From Paraburkholderia aspalathi (lineage in GTDB: Bacteria; Pseudomonadota; Gammaproteobacteria; Burkholderiales; Burkholderiaceae): DNA of 64,000 bases. Positions 36,201 through 44,003 of this stretch are shown piece by piece. The position numbers and the translations under genes are program-made. Numbering within the stretch: position 1 is the first letter of the stretch; every line of letters begins with the position of its first letter. The notes under the pieces were generated by a model. The model saw nothing but the letters and a program-made list of their open reading frames with translations, was not told where the DNA came from and did not search any database. The stretch covers positions 1-64,000 of the forward strand of contig NZ_FPBH01000012.1 of NCBI RefSeq assembly GCF_900116445.1, read 5' to 3'.

Positions 36201-37677
36201 CTCGCTGGGCATCACGGATATGACCGCGCGCGCTGAATTCAGCGGCGGCAATCGGCTAAATGCGACCTTGCACGCACAGGCCAGCCGGATCGGCGTGATC
36301 GACGCCGACGCGCACACCACACTCGTGACGCGCGACGGCTTCCTGACCGTCAACGAAGAGGGCGCGGTCAGCGGGAATGTGAATGCGAACGTGCCGTCGC
36401 TGAAAACGACCGGCGGGTTGTTCGGGCCGAGCTATCTGCTCGACGGCCACCTCGCGCTGAAACTCGCGCTCGGCGGCACGGTCGCCAAGCCGAACCTGAC
36501 GGGGTCGCTGATCGGCGATGGCTTGTCGGCGACGATGGTCGACCAGGGTGTGCAGTTGAAGGACGGCGTGGTGCGCATCGCGCTCTCGCAAAATCTGGTG
36601 GACTTCCAGCAGGTCGAGTTTCACGGTGCAAGCGGCACGCTGCGCGCCACCGGCCGTGTGCGCCTGGATGGCGCGGAGCCGGATTTGACCGCGAGTATCG
36701 TCGCGGACAAGCTGGAATTGTTTGCGGCGCCGGACCGCAATCTGTCGCTATCAGGCAGCGCGAGCGTGGCGAACGCGGGGGCACAGGGCGGCATGGCGAT
36801 CAACGGTAAATTCGTGGTCGATCACGCGCTGTTCGATATGCCGGAGCAGTCCGCGCCGAAGCTTGGCGACGACGTGGTAGTGGTGCGTCCGGACAGCACG
36901 GTGGCAGGCGAGCGGCCACCGCCGCAGGTAGCGGGCACGAACAAGCCAATCGGTCCGTTCGCGCCGCGCGCCAATATCGACATCAGTCTCGGCAACAGCT
37001 TCCGTTTCCGCGGCATGGGCGCGGACCTCGGCCTGAGCGGCACAATCACCGCGATGAGCGCGCCGAATCTGCCGTTGCGCGCGGTCGGCAATGTCCGTGT
37101 GACTCAGGGTTCGACCTATACCGCGTTCGGTCGCAAGCTCAACATCGAGAATGGCTTCTTCACGTTCAACGGTCCGGTGGCCAATCCGGGGATCAACATC
37201 CTCGCTATGCGCCGCAATCAGCAGGTCGAGGCGGGCGTGCAGGTCACGGGTACCGTCCAGTTCCCGGTCGCGAAGCTGGTGTCCGAACCGAACGTGGCGG
37301 ATAACGAAAAGCTCTCGTGGCTGCTGTTCGGACACGGCACGGATCAGGGCAACAACCTCGGTCAGCAAAGCACCATGACGACTGCGCTCGCCCTGCTCGG
37401 CAGCGCGAGCGGCAAACGGATCGCGCAGACCTTCGGGCTCGACGAGTTTTCGATCGGGCGAAGCGAAGTCGGGCTGACCGATCCGCAAGTGGTCATGGTG
37501 TCGAAGGCGATCAACGAGTGGCTCGTGGTGGGCTACGAGCAGGGGCTGCAGTCGGCGAGCAATGCGATCAAGGCGACGGTGAACCTCACGCGCTATTGGT
37601 CGGTCGCGGCGTATGGCGGCACGTTCGACGGCTTAGAATTGCTGTACACGCGGCGCTTCGATCAGATTCGGTGGTGA
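33286..37677 (+). CDS. tamB: Translocation and assembly module protein TamB
   Basis: A very long AsmA-like/TamB protein (1463 residues). A Pro-rich cytoplasmic head is followed by one membrane anchor (TLAWMVAVLVLLVAVAIGLL, about residues 44-64). A repetitive periplasmic beta-taco region follows, with two Ala/Thr/Lys-rich low-complexity inserts (about 340-380 and 560-650). The DUF490 C-terminus is visible in LRAVGNVRVTQGSTYTAFGR and FGLDEFSIGRSEVGLTDPQV. It may work with TamA or carry phospholipid to the outer membrane. The gene starts 28 bp after tamA and ends at a terminator. Confidence 0.93.
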   Translation: MTTDVSAQPPAQPPGALPPGEPGQQPPSDAPPPRRRRGRLLLKTLAWMVAVLVLLVAVAIGLLYGALTTERGTAYAWQAAVKLLGGKLTGTLESGAIAHGVQLRQVRWRSLDGSGTDIQIDRVAGRWELTHKPWRFAIDYLHVGTIDARIGSSSSSSSAPLKLPQDLRLPMQLEVRDVQVDKLLLHEGGSTTELSRFMFHGRSDGRHHEAAIERLDTPFGAVTATAKLDGVRPFPLTGDLGYSGKVNNEAVQVGGHLTGSLENLIAELDASGMKLAGHARVEATPFGDVPLQRATLTFDHINPQAFAPGAPLADLAVRAELQPVGPDAAGGVTLGAASGASAVSSASASRAASTAGASSATGIAEPQHVVKNGKGGVNTDAAAKAAAGFAVAGHISIVNAKPGAIDQNLLPVIDANADVRLDAQAQRISNLMVRLVKSATLTGGGALTGKRGQFDLQVAGLDLNALEATVRPTQLSGPIGIRLNDDVQSLTLDLADPKAGLRAQGKVTFDPARLSFNDVRVTSGKGRIDLSGALKHDANSTYNLKAQLTDFDPLTLTSQMPSRTPVTGPAPAASTAKNVKGAKVAQGAAEAGSTAGAKSAAPGDKAAAVVKNTAKAAVRTEVVQRKTPPPRHTAPPAHKIEARVNGTLTAAGMLGPVFTTKAEFKLGPSVYDGLPLTGGGVVQLSGSRILPSRANLSVAGNQVDLQGSFGARGDRLRFRVDAPELERLGFGLAGLIAADGDVTGSFAHPNVVLNYKADSVVFSSNRIGHAEGHAELRDGANGALVFTTDARNLSAGGVDLTTLTARLSGTRANHTLEAAATGKLQDRPLDLTLAANGKLTEARDGTRWDGTVTRLQNRGTPALNLESPLAVSAGPNRLTLGATRLTLEGAVLSLKSFAFDHGKIQSAGTLTDISLARLQDLRRQITGEPPAVKTDLVFDGDWDFALGSTASGHVQLKRRSGDVTVEIGRGLASLGITDMTARAEFSGGNRLNATLHAQASRIGVIDADAHTTLVTRDGFLTVNEEGAVSGNVNANVPSLKTTGGLFGPSYLLDGHLALKLALGGTVAKPNLTGSLIGDGLSATMVDQGVQLKDGVVRIALSQNLVDFQQVEFHGASGTLRATGRVRLDGAEPDLTASIVADKLELFAAPDRNLSLSGSASVANAGAQGGMAINGKFVVDHALFDMPEQSAPKLGDDVVVVRPDSTVAGERPPPQVAGTNKPIGPFAPRANIDISLGNSFRFRGMGADLGLSGTITAMSAPNLPLRAVGNVRVTQGSTYTAFGRKLNIENGFFTFNGPVANPGINILAMRRNQQVEAGVQVTGTVQFPVAKLVSEPNVADNEKLSWLLFGHGTDQGNNLGQQSTMTTALALLGSASGKRIAQTFGLDEFSIGRSEVGLTDPQVVMVSKAINEWLVVGYEQGLQSASNAIKATVNLTRYWSVAAYGGTFDGLELLYTRRFDQIRW

Positions 37678-37731
37678 GCTGATCAAGACGACAGCGATGG
37701 CCGTGTTCTGATCAAGGCCACGACACAAAAG

Positions 37732-37766
37732 AAAACGGCACGCCTTTTAAAGCGTGCCGTTTTTGT
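37732..37766. terminator. Terminator after tamB / metG
   Basis: A perfect 12-bp stem (37732-37743, AAAACGGCACGC; 37752-37763, its complement), an 8-base loop and a T-run on the plus strand. It lies between the convergent tamB and metG and has A-rich sequence on the left, so it can serve both. Confidence 0.92.
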
Positions 37767-37796
37767 TGATGCCTGCAGCGTTCGACGCCGCGCGCT

Positions 37797-39932
37797 TTAT
37801 TTCACGCGCATGCCCGGCTTCGCACCGCTATCCGGCTCGAGCACGTAGAGGCCCGGTTCGGCTTTCTCGTCAGTGGCCGAAGCCGCCAGCACCATCCCTT
37901 CGGACAGACCGAACTTCATCTTGCGCGGCGCGAGGTTCGCGACCATCACCGTCAGCTTGCCGACCAGTTGCTCCGGCTGATAGGCCGACTTGATGCCCGA
38001 GAACACGTTGCGAGTCTTCTCTTCGCCGATGTCGAGCGTGAGTTGCAGCAGTTTGTCCGAGCCTTCCACCGCCTTGCAGTCGACGATCTTCGCGATGCGC
38101 AGATCGACCTTGACGAAGTCGTCGATCGAGATGATGCCAGGCGTTTCATCCTTATCGGCGCCGGCTGCTTTCGCTGCCTTCGACTTGGCCTTGGCATCCG
38201 CCGGCGCCGCCGCTTCCGGTGTGGCTTGCAGCGAGTCGCGATTCGCTGCGATGAGCGCTTCGATCTGCTTCGGATCAACGCGCGTCATCAAATGCTTGTA
38301 CGCGTTGATCGGGCGCGTGGAGGAGAGCGGCACGTTCGCGTCGGCCCACACCAGCGGTTCGATGCCGAGGAAGGCTTCGACCGCTTCCGCCAGCTTCGGC
38401 AGCACCGGCTTGAGCGCCAGCGACAACAGGCGGAATGCCTCGATGCTTACGCTGCAGGTTTCGTGCAACGCGACCGCATTCGCCGCGTCTTTCGCCTGAT
38501 CCCACGGCTTGGCGGAGTCGACATACGCATTGACCGCGTCGGCCAGTTCCATGGTCTGACGCAGCGCGCGGTTGTACTCGCGCGCTTCGTAGTTCGCGGC
38601 GATTTGCGGCACGGCGGCGCGCAGCGTGGCGAGCAGCGGATGTTGCATTGCGCTGTCCTGCACCCGGCCCTCGAAACGCTTGATCAGGAAACCGGCGGCG
38701 CGGCTCGCGATGTTCACGTACTTGCCGACCAGATCGCTGTTCACGCGCGCCTGGAAGTCGTCGAGGTTCAGGTCGAGGTCTTCCATCGTGCTGTTCAGCT
38801 TGGCCGCGAAGTAGTAGCGCAGCCATTCCGGATTCAGACCCGTATCGATCACGCTTTGCGCGGTGATGAACGTGCCGCGCGACTTCGACATCTTTGCGCC
38901 ATCGACGGTCAGGAAGCCGTGCGCGAACACATTGGTCGGCGTGCGGTGGCCCGAAAATTCGAGCATGGCCGGCCAGAACAGCGTGTGGAAATACAGAATG
39001 TCTTTGCCGATGAAGTGGTACTGCTCGGCGGTCGAGCCCTTGCGAATCCACGCGTCGAAGTCGAGGCCGCGCTTGTCAGCGAGGTTCTTGAAGCTCGCGT
39101 AATAGCCGATCGGCGCATCCAGCCACACGTAGAAATACTTGCCCGGCGCGCCCGGAATTTCGAAGCCGAAATACGGCGCGTCGCGCGAAATATCCCAGTC
39201 GGCGAGCTTGGCTTCGCCGGCGTCGCCGAGCCATTCGCGCATCTTGTTGGTGGCTTCCGGCTGTGCCAGACCGCCCACCCACGCGCGCAGGAAATTCTCG
39301 CAGCGCGGATCGGACAGGCGGAAGAAGTAGTGCGTCGAAGTCTTACGAATCGGTGTGGCGCCTGAGACGACCGAATACGGATTGATCAGATCGGTCGGCA
39401 GATAAGTCGAACCGCATACTTCGCAGCTGTCGCCGTATTGATCTTTCGCGCCGCACTTCGGGCATTCGCCCTTGATGAAGCGGTCCGGCAAGAACATTTC
39501 CTTGACGGGGTCGTATGCCTGTTCGATGTCACGCGCTTCGATCAAGCCGGCTTCCTTGAGCGCCAGATAGACCGATTCGCTCAGCACGCGATTCTCTTCG
39601 GAATCGGTCGTGTAGTAATTGTCGAACGAAATCCCGAAGCTGTCGAAATCGCGCTTGTGTTCCTGCCAGACGCGGTCGATCAGCTGCTTCGGCGTCAGAC
39701 CTTCCTTTTCCGCGCGCAGCATGACCGGGGTGCCGTGTGTGTCGTCGGCGCCCACGTAGTAGACCTCGTGCCCGTGCATTCGCAACGTCCGGACCCAGAT
39801 GTCCGTCTGGATATATTCAACCAGATGGCCGATATGGATTTGCCCGTTCGCATACGGAAGGGCCGACGTGACGAGAACCTGGCGACGGCCTGACGGCGCG
39901 CCTGCGGAGAGATCGGTTGCGGGTGCTGACAT
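37797..39932 (-). CDS. metG: Methionyl-tRNA synthetase
   Basis: A 711-residue class I synthetase of the long form with a C-terminal tRNA-binding OB-fold. The HIGH motif is in HIGHLVEYIQTD and the KMSKS loop in GAKMSKSRGTF. A zinc knuckle with four Cys is in CPKCGAKDQYGDSCEVCG at about residues 155-180. The OB-fold (about 605-711) holds ISIDDFVKVDLRIAKIVDC. An Ala/Lys linker separates it from the anticodon domain. It is divergent from nothing nearby and convergent with tamB. Confidence 0.97.
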   Translation of the reverse strand: MSAPATDLSAGAPSGRRQVLVTSALPYANGQIHIGHLVEYIQTDIWVRTLRMHGHEVYYVGADDTHGTPVMLRAEKEGLTPKQLIDRVWQEHKRDFDSFGISFDNYYTTDSEENRVLSESVYLALKEAGLIEARDIEQAYDPVKEMFLPDRFIKGECPKCGAKDQYGDSCEVCGSTYLPTDLINPYSVVSGATPIRKTSTHYFFRLSDPRCENFLRAWVGGLAQPEATNKMREWLGDAGEAKLADWDISRDAPYFGFEIPGAPGKYFYVWLDAPIGYYASFKNLADKRGLDFDAWIRKGSTAEQYHFIGKDILYFHTLFWPAMLEFSGHRTPTNVFAHGFLTVDGAKMSKSRGTFITAQSVIDTGLNPEWLRYYFAAKLNSTMEDLDLNLDDFQARVNSDLVGKYVNIASRAAGFLIKRFEGRVQDSAMQHPLLATLRAAVPQIAANYEAREYNRALRQTMELADAVNAYVDSAKPWDQAKDAANAVALHETCSVSIEAFRLLSLALKPVLPKLAEAVEAFLGIEPLVWADANVPLSSTRPINAYKHLMTRVDPKQIEALIAANRDSLQATPEAAAPADAKAKSKAAKAAGADKDETPGIISIDDFVKVDLRIAKIVDCKAVEGSDKLLQLTLDIGEEKTRNVFSGIKSAYQPEQLVGKLTVMVANLAPRKMKFGLSEGMVLAASATDEKAEPGLYVLEPDSGAKPGMRVK

Positions 39933-40086
39933 AAGGATGGTGGGAGCCTGCGGTGGGACGAAACGTTGATTCTAGCAGGGCCGGCGTTTGGCGCGGGCTG
40001 GGCCGCCTGGGCCGCGGCTGGGTCGCTGCAAGGGTAGGGTGGTGTGTCCCTTAGGGAGATTCCTGCGGAACGAAAACCGAGCGCCC

Positions 40087-40113
40087 AAAAAAAACCGGGG
40101 CTATTAACCCCGG
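40087..40113 (-). terminator. Terminator of the OmpA-like lipoprotein gene
   Basis: On the minus strand the stem CCGGGG-(7)-CCCCGG (40095-40100 with 40108-40113) is followed by a run of eight T. It lies about 230 bp after the lipoprotein stop and before metG. The intervening 40114-40338 shows no gene. Confidence 0.85.
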
Positions 40114-40338
40114 AGCAACAACGACAAGAGGAGAATGGTGACGCGGCGGCTTCGCCAGCCACGTACCGTAAAGACAGACCGCGGATTTTCGGCAGAGTTC
40201 GAAATTTTTTTCGTTCTCGTGCGAGATTTTGTTTCCCGCGCTTTTTTACTGCTTACCGGACGCCTCCGGCCAAAGTGGCAAACTTGCAAATGCAGCCGCC
40301 CGGCGCCCGGTTGCTTCTCCCTCTTTCAGGCTGTGCCC

Positions 40339-40992
40339 TTATTGCGTGGCGTGCTGAGCCGTGGCGCGCAGATAGATTTCCACGCGGCGGTTTGCGGCAC
40401 GGCCTGCTTCGGTGTTGTTGTCAGCGACCGGCTGGTTCTGGCCCATGCCTTGTGCCGACAGGCGTTGCGGCGCAACGCCGCGTTGCCCCAGATAACCCGT
40501 CACGCTTTCCGCGCGATTGACCGACAGCGTCTGGTTGTAAGCCGGCTGACCCGTGCTATCCGTATAGCCGATCACCTGGGCGATCAGTTCCGGATTCTGC
40601 TGCATGGTCTGCGTCAGTTGATCCAGCACCGGCGCGAACGACGGCTTGACCGCGTAGCTGTTGGTGTCGAACGTGACCGAGCTCGGGATGTTCAGCTTGA
40701 GCGAGCCGTCGGGCTGCTCGGTGATCTGCGTGCCGGTGCCCTTGGTGGCGCCCGACAGCTTGTTGTGAATGGCTTGCCAGTTGTAGCCGGTGATGCCCCC
40801 CACCGCCGCGCCGACGCCTGCGCCGATCGCCGCGCCCTTGCCGCCGCCGAAGATTGCGCCGAGTGCCGCGCCCGTGCCGGCGCCCACGCCCGTACCGACG
40901 GCCGTGTTAGTGCCTTGTTGGGTTGCGCAGCCAGCCAGCAACGAACCGGCAACGGCAAATACAGCCAGGCGAGTCATGAGTTTTGCGTTCAT
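40339..40992 (-). CDS. OmpA-family outer-membrane lipoprotein
   Basis: A 217-residue lipoprotein. The signal peptide ends in a lipobox LLAGC with Cys22, and an AGAGGA site precedes the ATG at 40992. Residues about 28-70 are a Gly-rich glycine-zipper segment (GTGVGAGTGAALGAIFGGG and a further repeat). The C-terminal OmpA domain has FDTNSYAVKPSFAPVLDQL, VIGYTDSTGQPAYN and the peptidoglycan-binding NNTEAGRAANRRVEI. It resembles YiaD/Pal-like proteins that anchor the envelope. It is monocistronic and divergent from apbC. Confidence 0.92.
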   Translation of the reverse strand: MNAKLMTRLAVFAVAGSLLAGCATQQGTNTAVGTGVGAGTGAALGAIFGGGKGAAIGAGVGAAVGGITGYNWQAIHNKLSGATKGTGTQITEQPDGSLKLNIPSSVTFDTNSYAVKPSFAPVLDQLTQTMQQNPELIAQVIGYTDSTGQPAYNQTLSVNRAESVTGYLGQRGVAPQRLSAQGMGQNQPVADNNTEAGRAANRRVEIYLRATAQHATQ

Positions 40993-41332
40993 TTTCTGTG
41001 TCCTCTTGAGTGAAGCGAGTAAAGCGGGTGGAAGCGATAAATCTATCCGTCGGACGTGACGGCCGTAAAGCGCGCAAGTCGACAATATGAGAATCCTGCG
41101 TCTTCCCTGGTCCCGGTCCGACAGCGGAGAAGGGTCTTCCGGCAAGGCTTGGCGCCAGCCACTACAATGATGACTGAAGTACGCAGCGATGCGACCCCAT
41201 GGCGTTCCGCCTGCCCGAAGGGTGCACGGCACGCCTGGTTTTAGCAATGCTGCCTAACAATTTTTTTCAAATTCTGGCGCGTGGCGGAGACTTGGATTCC
41301 ACCGCGCCGCAAGTGTTCCCCACGGAGTGTCA
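40993..41332. other. Divergent intergenic region, OmpA-like gene / apbC
   Basis: This 340-bp gap carries the promoters of two divergent genes. It has an AT-rich patch at about 41245-41275 (CAATTTTTTTCAAATT) on the apbC side. No RNA, repeat or small gene was recognised. Confidence 0.5.
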
Positions 41333-42421
41333 ATGAGTATCGATCGGGCTTTGGTCGACGCTGCCCTCGCGGCCGTCACTGACCCCAACACGGGCAAGCC
41401 CTACGCGGCTGCCAGGAACATCAGGAACGTGGCCGTGGAGGGTGACACGGTTAGCCTCGAGGTGGTACTCGGCTATCCGGCCAAACGGCAGTTTGAAGCG
41501 ATTCGCACGCAATTCACCGAAGCGCTGAAAGCCGTTTCCGGCGTGGCAAACGCGCGCGTCGAGGTGTCCCAGCAAATCGCCGCGCATACCGTGCAGCGCG
41601 GCGTCAAACTCTTGCCGAACGTTAAAAACATCGTCGCGGTGGCGTCGGGCAAAGGCGGGGTCGGCAAGAGCACGACCGCCGTGAACCTCGCGCTGGCACT
41701 GGCGAGCGAAGGCGCGTCGGTCGGCATTCTCGATGCGGACATCTACGGCCCCTCGCTGCCGATGATGCTCGGCATTACCGGCCGTCCGGAATCACCCGAC
41801 GAAAAGTCGATGAATCCGATGACCGGCCACGGTCTGCAGGCCAACTCGATCGGCTTTCTGATCGAGCAGGACAACCCGATGGTGTGGCGCGGCCCAATGG
41901 CCACTTCAGCGCTCGAACAGCTGCTGCGGCAGACCAACTGGCAAGATCTCGACTACCTGATCGTCGACATGCCGCCGGGCACCGGCGACATTCAGCTGAC
42001 CTTGTCGCAGCGCGTGCCGGTGACGGGCGCCGTGATCGTCACGACGCCGCAGGACATCGCGCTGCTCGACGCGAAGAAGGGTCTCAAGATGTTCGAGAAG
42101 GTCGGCATTCCGATCCTCGGCATCGTCGAGAACATGGGTATGCATATCTGCTCGAACTGCGGCCACGAAGAGCATATCTTCGGCGCGGGCGGTGGCGAGC
42201 GGATGGGCAAGGAATATGGCGTCGACGTGCTCGGCAGCCTGCCGCTCGACATCGCCATCCGTGAGCAGGCCGACTCCGGCAAACCCACCGTCGTGGCGGA
42301 CCCGCAGGGACGTATTGCGGAGATCTACCGGTCGATCGCACGCAAGGTTGCGATCCATATCGCCGAGCGGGCGCGTGACATGACCTCGAAGTTTCCCAGC
42401 ATCGTCGTCCAGAACACCTGA
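41333..42421 (+). CDS. apbC: Mrp/ApbC iron-sulfur carrier ATPase
   Basis: A 362-residue Mrp/NBP35-type protein that binds and transfers Fe-S clusters. The N-terminal DUF59/MIP18-like domain covers about residues 1-90. The P-loop is in VASGKGGVGKSTTAVNLAL near residue 105. Switch-like DADIYGPSLPMMLG and DMPPGTGDIQL follow, and the cluster-binding CxxC is HICSNCGHE near residue 268. A GTG six bases upstream is possible, but the ATG at 41333 (MSIDRALVDAAL) fits better. Confidence 0.94.
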   Translation: MSIDRALVDAALAAVTDPNTGKPYAAARNIRNVAVEGDTVSLEVVLGYPAKRQFEAIRTQFTEALKAVSGVANARVEVSQQIAAHTVQRGVKLLPNVKNIVAVASGKGGVGKSTTAVNLALALASEGASVGILDADIYGPSLPMMLGITGRPESPDEKSMNPMTGHGLQANSIGFLIEQDNPMVWRGPMATSALEQLLRQTNWQDLDYLIVDMPPGTGDIQLTLSQRVPVTGAVIVTTPQDIALLDAKKGLKMFEKVGIPILGIVENMGMHICSNCGHEEHIFGAGGGERMGKEYGVDVLGSLPLDIAIREQADSGKPTVVADPQGRIAEIYRSIARKVAIHIAERARDMTSKFPSIVVQNT

Positions 42422-42552
42422 CCCGCCGTTCGGACAAGGGGTTAAAGCGGGGCCAAGTCGCCAATTTGCGGCTGGTCTCGCGGTATCATGTCGACTTCAC
42501 AAGTTCGGCTCGGCGGCCGCAGGGGCGGCCACCAGGCCGGCAAGAGGATCGC

Positions 42553-43086
42553 ATGGGAAAACGAATCGACGGGCAGGCGGTGCATGCGTTCATCGTCCTG
42601 GCTGCCAGCAGTGTGCTGTTATGCGGCTGTAGCACGTTCCTGAGACCACAGGAAAAGCGTGCTGACGCACAGTTGCTGCCCACCGTGGGCAATCAGGCAC
42701 GCGGTCTCGTCACGTTCATCGAGCGTTCGGACGGTGTGCAGGTCACCTACAATCTCTCCGGCTTGCCGCCCGATAGCGACCACGCGTTGCAGGTGCATGA
42801 GCGTGGCGACTGCAATGCCGCTGACGGCTCCAGCGCCGGCCCGGTGTTCTCGCCGGCAGCCGAGCGTCTGAAAACCGGCGCCCGGGTCGAAGGCGATCTC
42901 GGCAACATCCATGCGGACGCGAACGGCGTGGCCACCGGCTTCATCGTTGCGCCGGACGTGTCGCTCGACGGTATCCGCTCGGTGCTGCAACGCGCGGTTC
43001 TGCTGCATCACGATGCGACCGACCCTTACGCGTATCCGCAGCATGGCGCGGGCCCCGCGCTCGCATGCGGGTTGATTCGCCAGTGA
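42553..43086 (+). CDS. SodC-like lipoprotein with degenerate metal sites
   Basis: A 177-residue protein with a lipoprotein signal (LLCGC, Cys26) and a Cu,Zn superoxide dismutase fold. The disulfide pair remains (Cys87 in ERGDC and Cys172 in ALACGLI), as does the GDLGN loop with Asp115. Compared with canonical SodC, the first copper His is Gln80 (LQVHE, normally HVH), the bridging His is Val98 (GPVFSP, normally GPHFNP), and residues 103-113 contain no zinc His. His82 and His152/153 remain. It is therefore probably not an active dismutase. It lies between apbC and dcd without a visible operon. The start ATG at 42553 has GAGGA upstream. Confidence 0.82.
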   Translation: MGKRIDGQAVHAFIVLAASSVLLCGCSTFLRPQEKRADAQLLPTVGNQARGLVTFIERSDGVQVTYNLSGLPPDSDHALQVHERGDCNAADGSSAGPVFSPAAERLKTGARVEGDLGNIHADANGVATGFIVAPDVSLDGIRSVLQRAVLLHHDATDPYAYPQHGAGPALACGLIRQ

Positions 43087-43234
43087 GGGCAATGCCCTGC
43101 GGGTTCATCCGGCGCAAGCGGTTAGCCGTTTGAATGGCCTTGCGGCAAGCCTTTCGCGGTGCCGGGGACGACTCTCAGGTCCCTTCCGCGGCAGCATTCT
43201 CCTGATCGCGTAAAATAAGCGCCTTTCGGCGGGG

Positions 43235-43290
43235 GCGCGTAGCCGGGGGCGCCCAGCCCGGAGCGCGTAGCCGGTGGCGCCCGGCCCGGA
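43235..43290 (+). repeat. Two tandem 28-bp repeats
   Basis: Copies at 43235-43262 and 43263-43290 begin GCGCGTAGCCGG and end CCGGA, and match at all but two positions. They lie in the intergenic space before dcd. They are GC-rich and can form local hairpins. Confidence 0.8.
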
Positions 43291-43349
43291 CCTTATGCCG
43301 GATCGTTACCCGTCACACATCTGTCACTCAAGTCGAGCAGCGTTCACCT

Positions 43350-43919
43350 ATGACTATCAAATCCGACAAGTGGATCCGGCGCATGGCCGAGTCGCACAAC
43401 ATGATCGAGCCGTTTGCACCGGATCAGGTCCGCGTCTCAGAAGACGGCCGGAAGATTGTCAGCTACGGCACCTCGAGCTACGGCTACGACATCCGCTGCG
43501 CCGACGAATTCAAGATCTTCACCAACATCAACTCGACCATCGTCGATCCGAAGAACTTTGACGAGAAGTCGTTTGTCGACTTCAAGGGCGATGTCTGCAT
43601 CATCCCGCCGAATTCGTTCGCGCTGGCCCGCACCGTCGAGTATTTCCGCATTCCGCGCAGCGTCCTGACCGTGTGTCTGGGCAAATCCACGTATGCGCGT
43701 TGCGGGATCATCGTGAACGTGACGCCGTTCGAGCCGGAATGGGAAGGACACGTCACGCTCGAATTCTCGAATACGACACCTTTGCCTGCGAAAATCTACG
43801 CGAACGAAGGCGTCGCCCAGGTGCTGTTTTTCGAAAGCGACGAAATTTGTGAGACGTCGTACGCGGATCGCGGCGGCAAATATCAAGGTCAGCACGGCGT
43901 CACGTTGCCCAAGACGTGA
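43350..43919 (+). CDS. dcd: dCTP deaminase
   Basis: A 189-residue homotrimeric enzyme that converts dCTP to dUTP for dTMP synthesis. The head MTIKSDKWIRRMAESHNMIE, the segment FALARTVEYFRIPRSVLTVC (with the catalytic-Glu helix), and TYARCGIIVNVTPFEPEWEG are diagnostic. Length is usual. It is followed by its own terminator. Confidence 0.96.
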   Translation: MTIKSDKWIRRMAESHNMIEPFAPDQVRVSEDGRKIVSYGTSSYGYDIRCADEFKIFTNINSTIVDPKNFDEKSFVDFKGDVCIIPPNSFALARTVEYFRIPRSVLTVCLGKSTYARCGIIVNVTPFEPEWEGHVTLEFSNTTPLPAKIYANEGVAQVLFFESDEICETSYADRGGKYQGQHGVTLPKT

Positions 43920-43954
43920 CGTCGGCAGCGTACTGACCCACCAGCTATTCGGGT

Positions 43955-43991
43955 GACCGCTGCTTAGTCAAATGCAGCGGTCGTTCTTTTT
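43955..43991 (+). terminator. Terminator after dcd
   Basis: A perfect 9-bp stem GACCGCTGC / GCAGCGGTC (43955-43963 and 43974-43982) followed by GTTCTTTTT. It separates dcd from the decarboxylase gene, which starts at 44004, so that gene must use a promoter in or near this short gap or read-through. Confidence 0.88.
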
Positions 43992-44003
43992 GGAGAATCG
44001 CCC

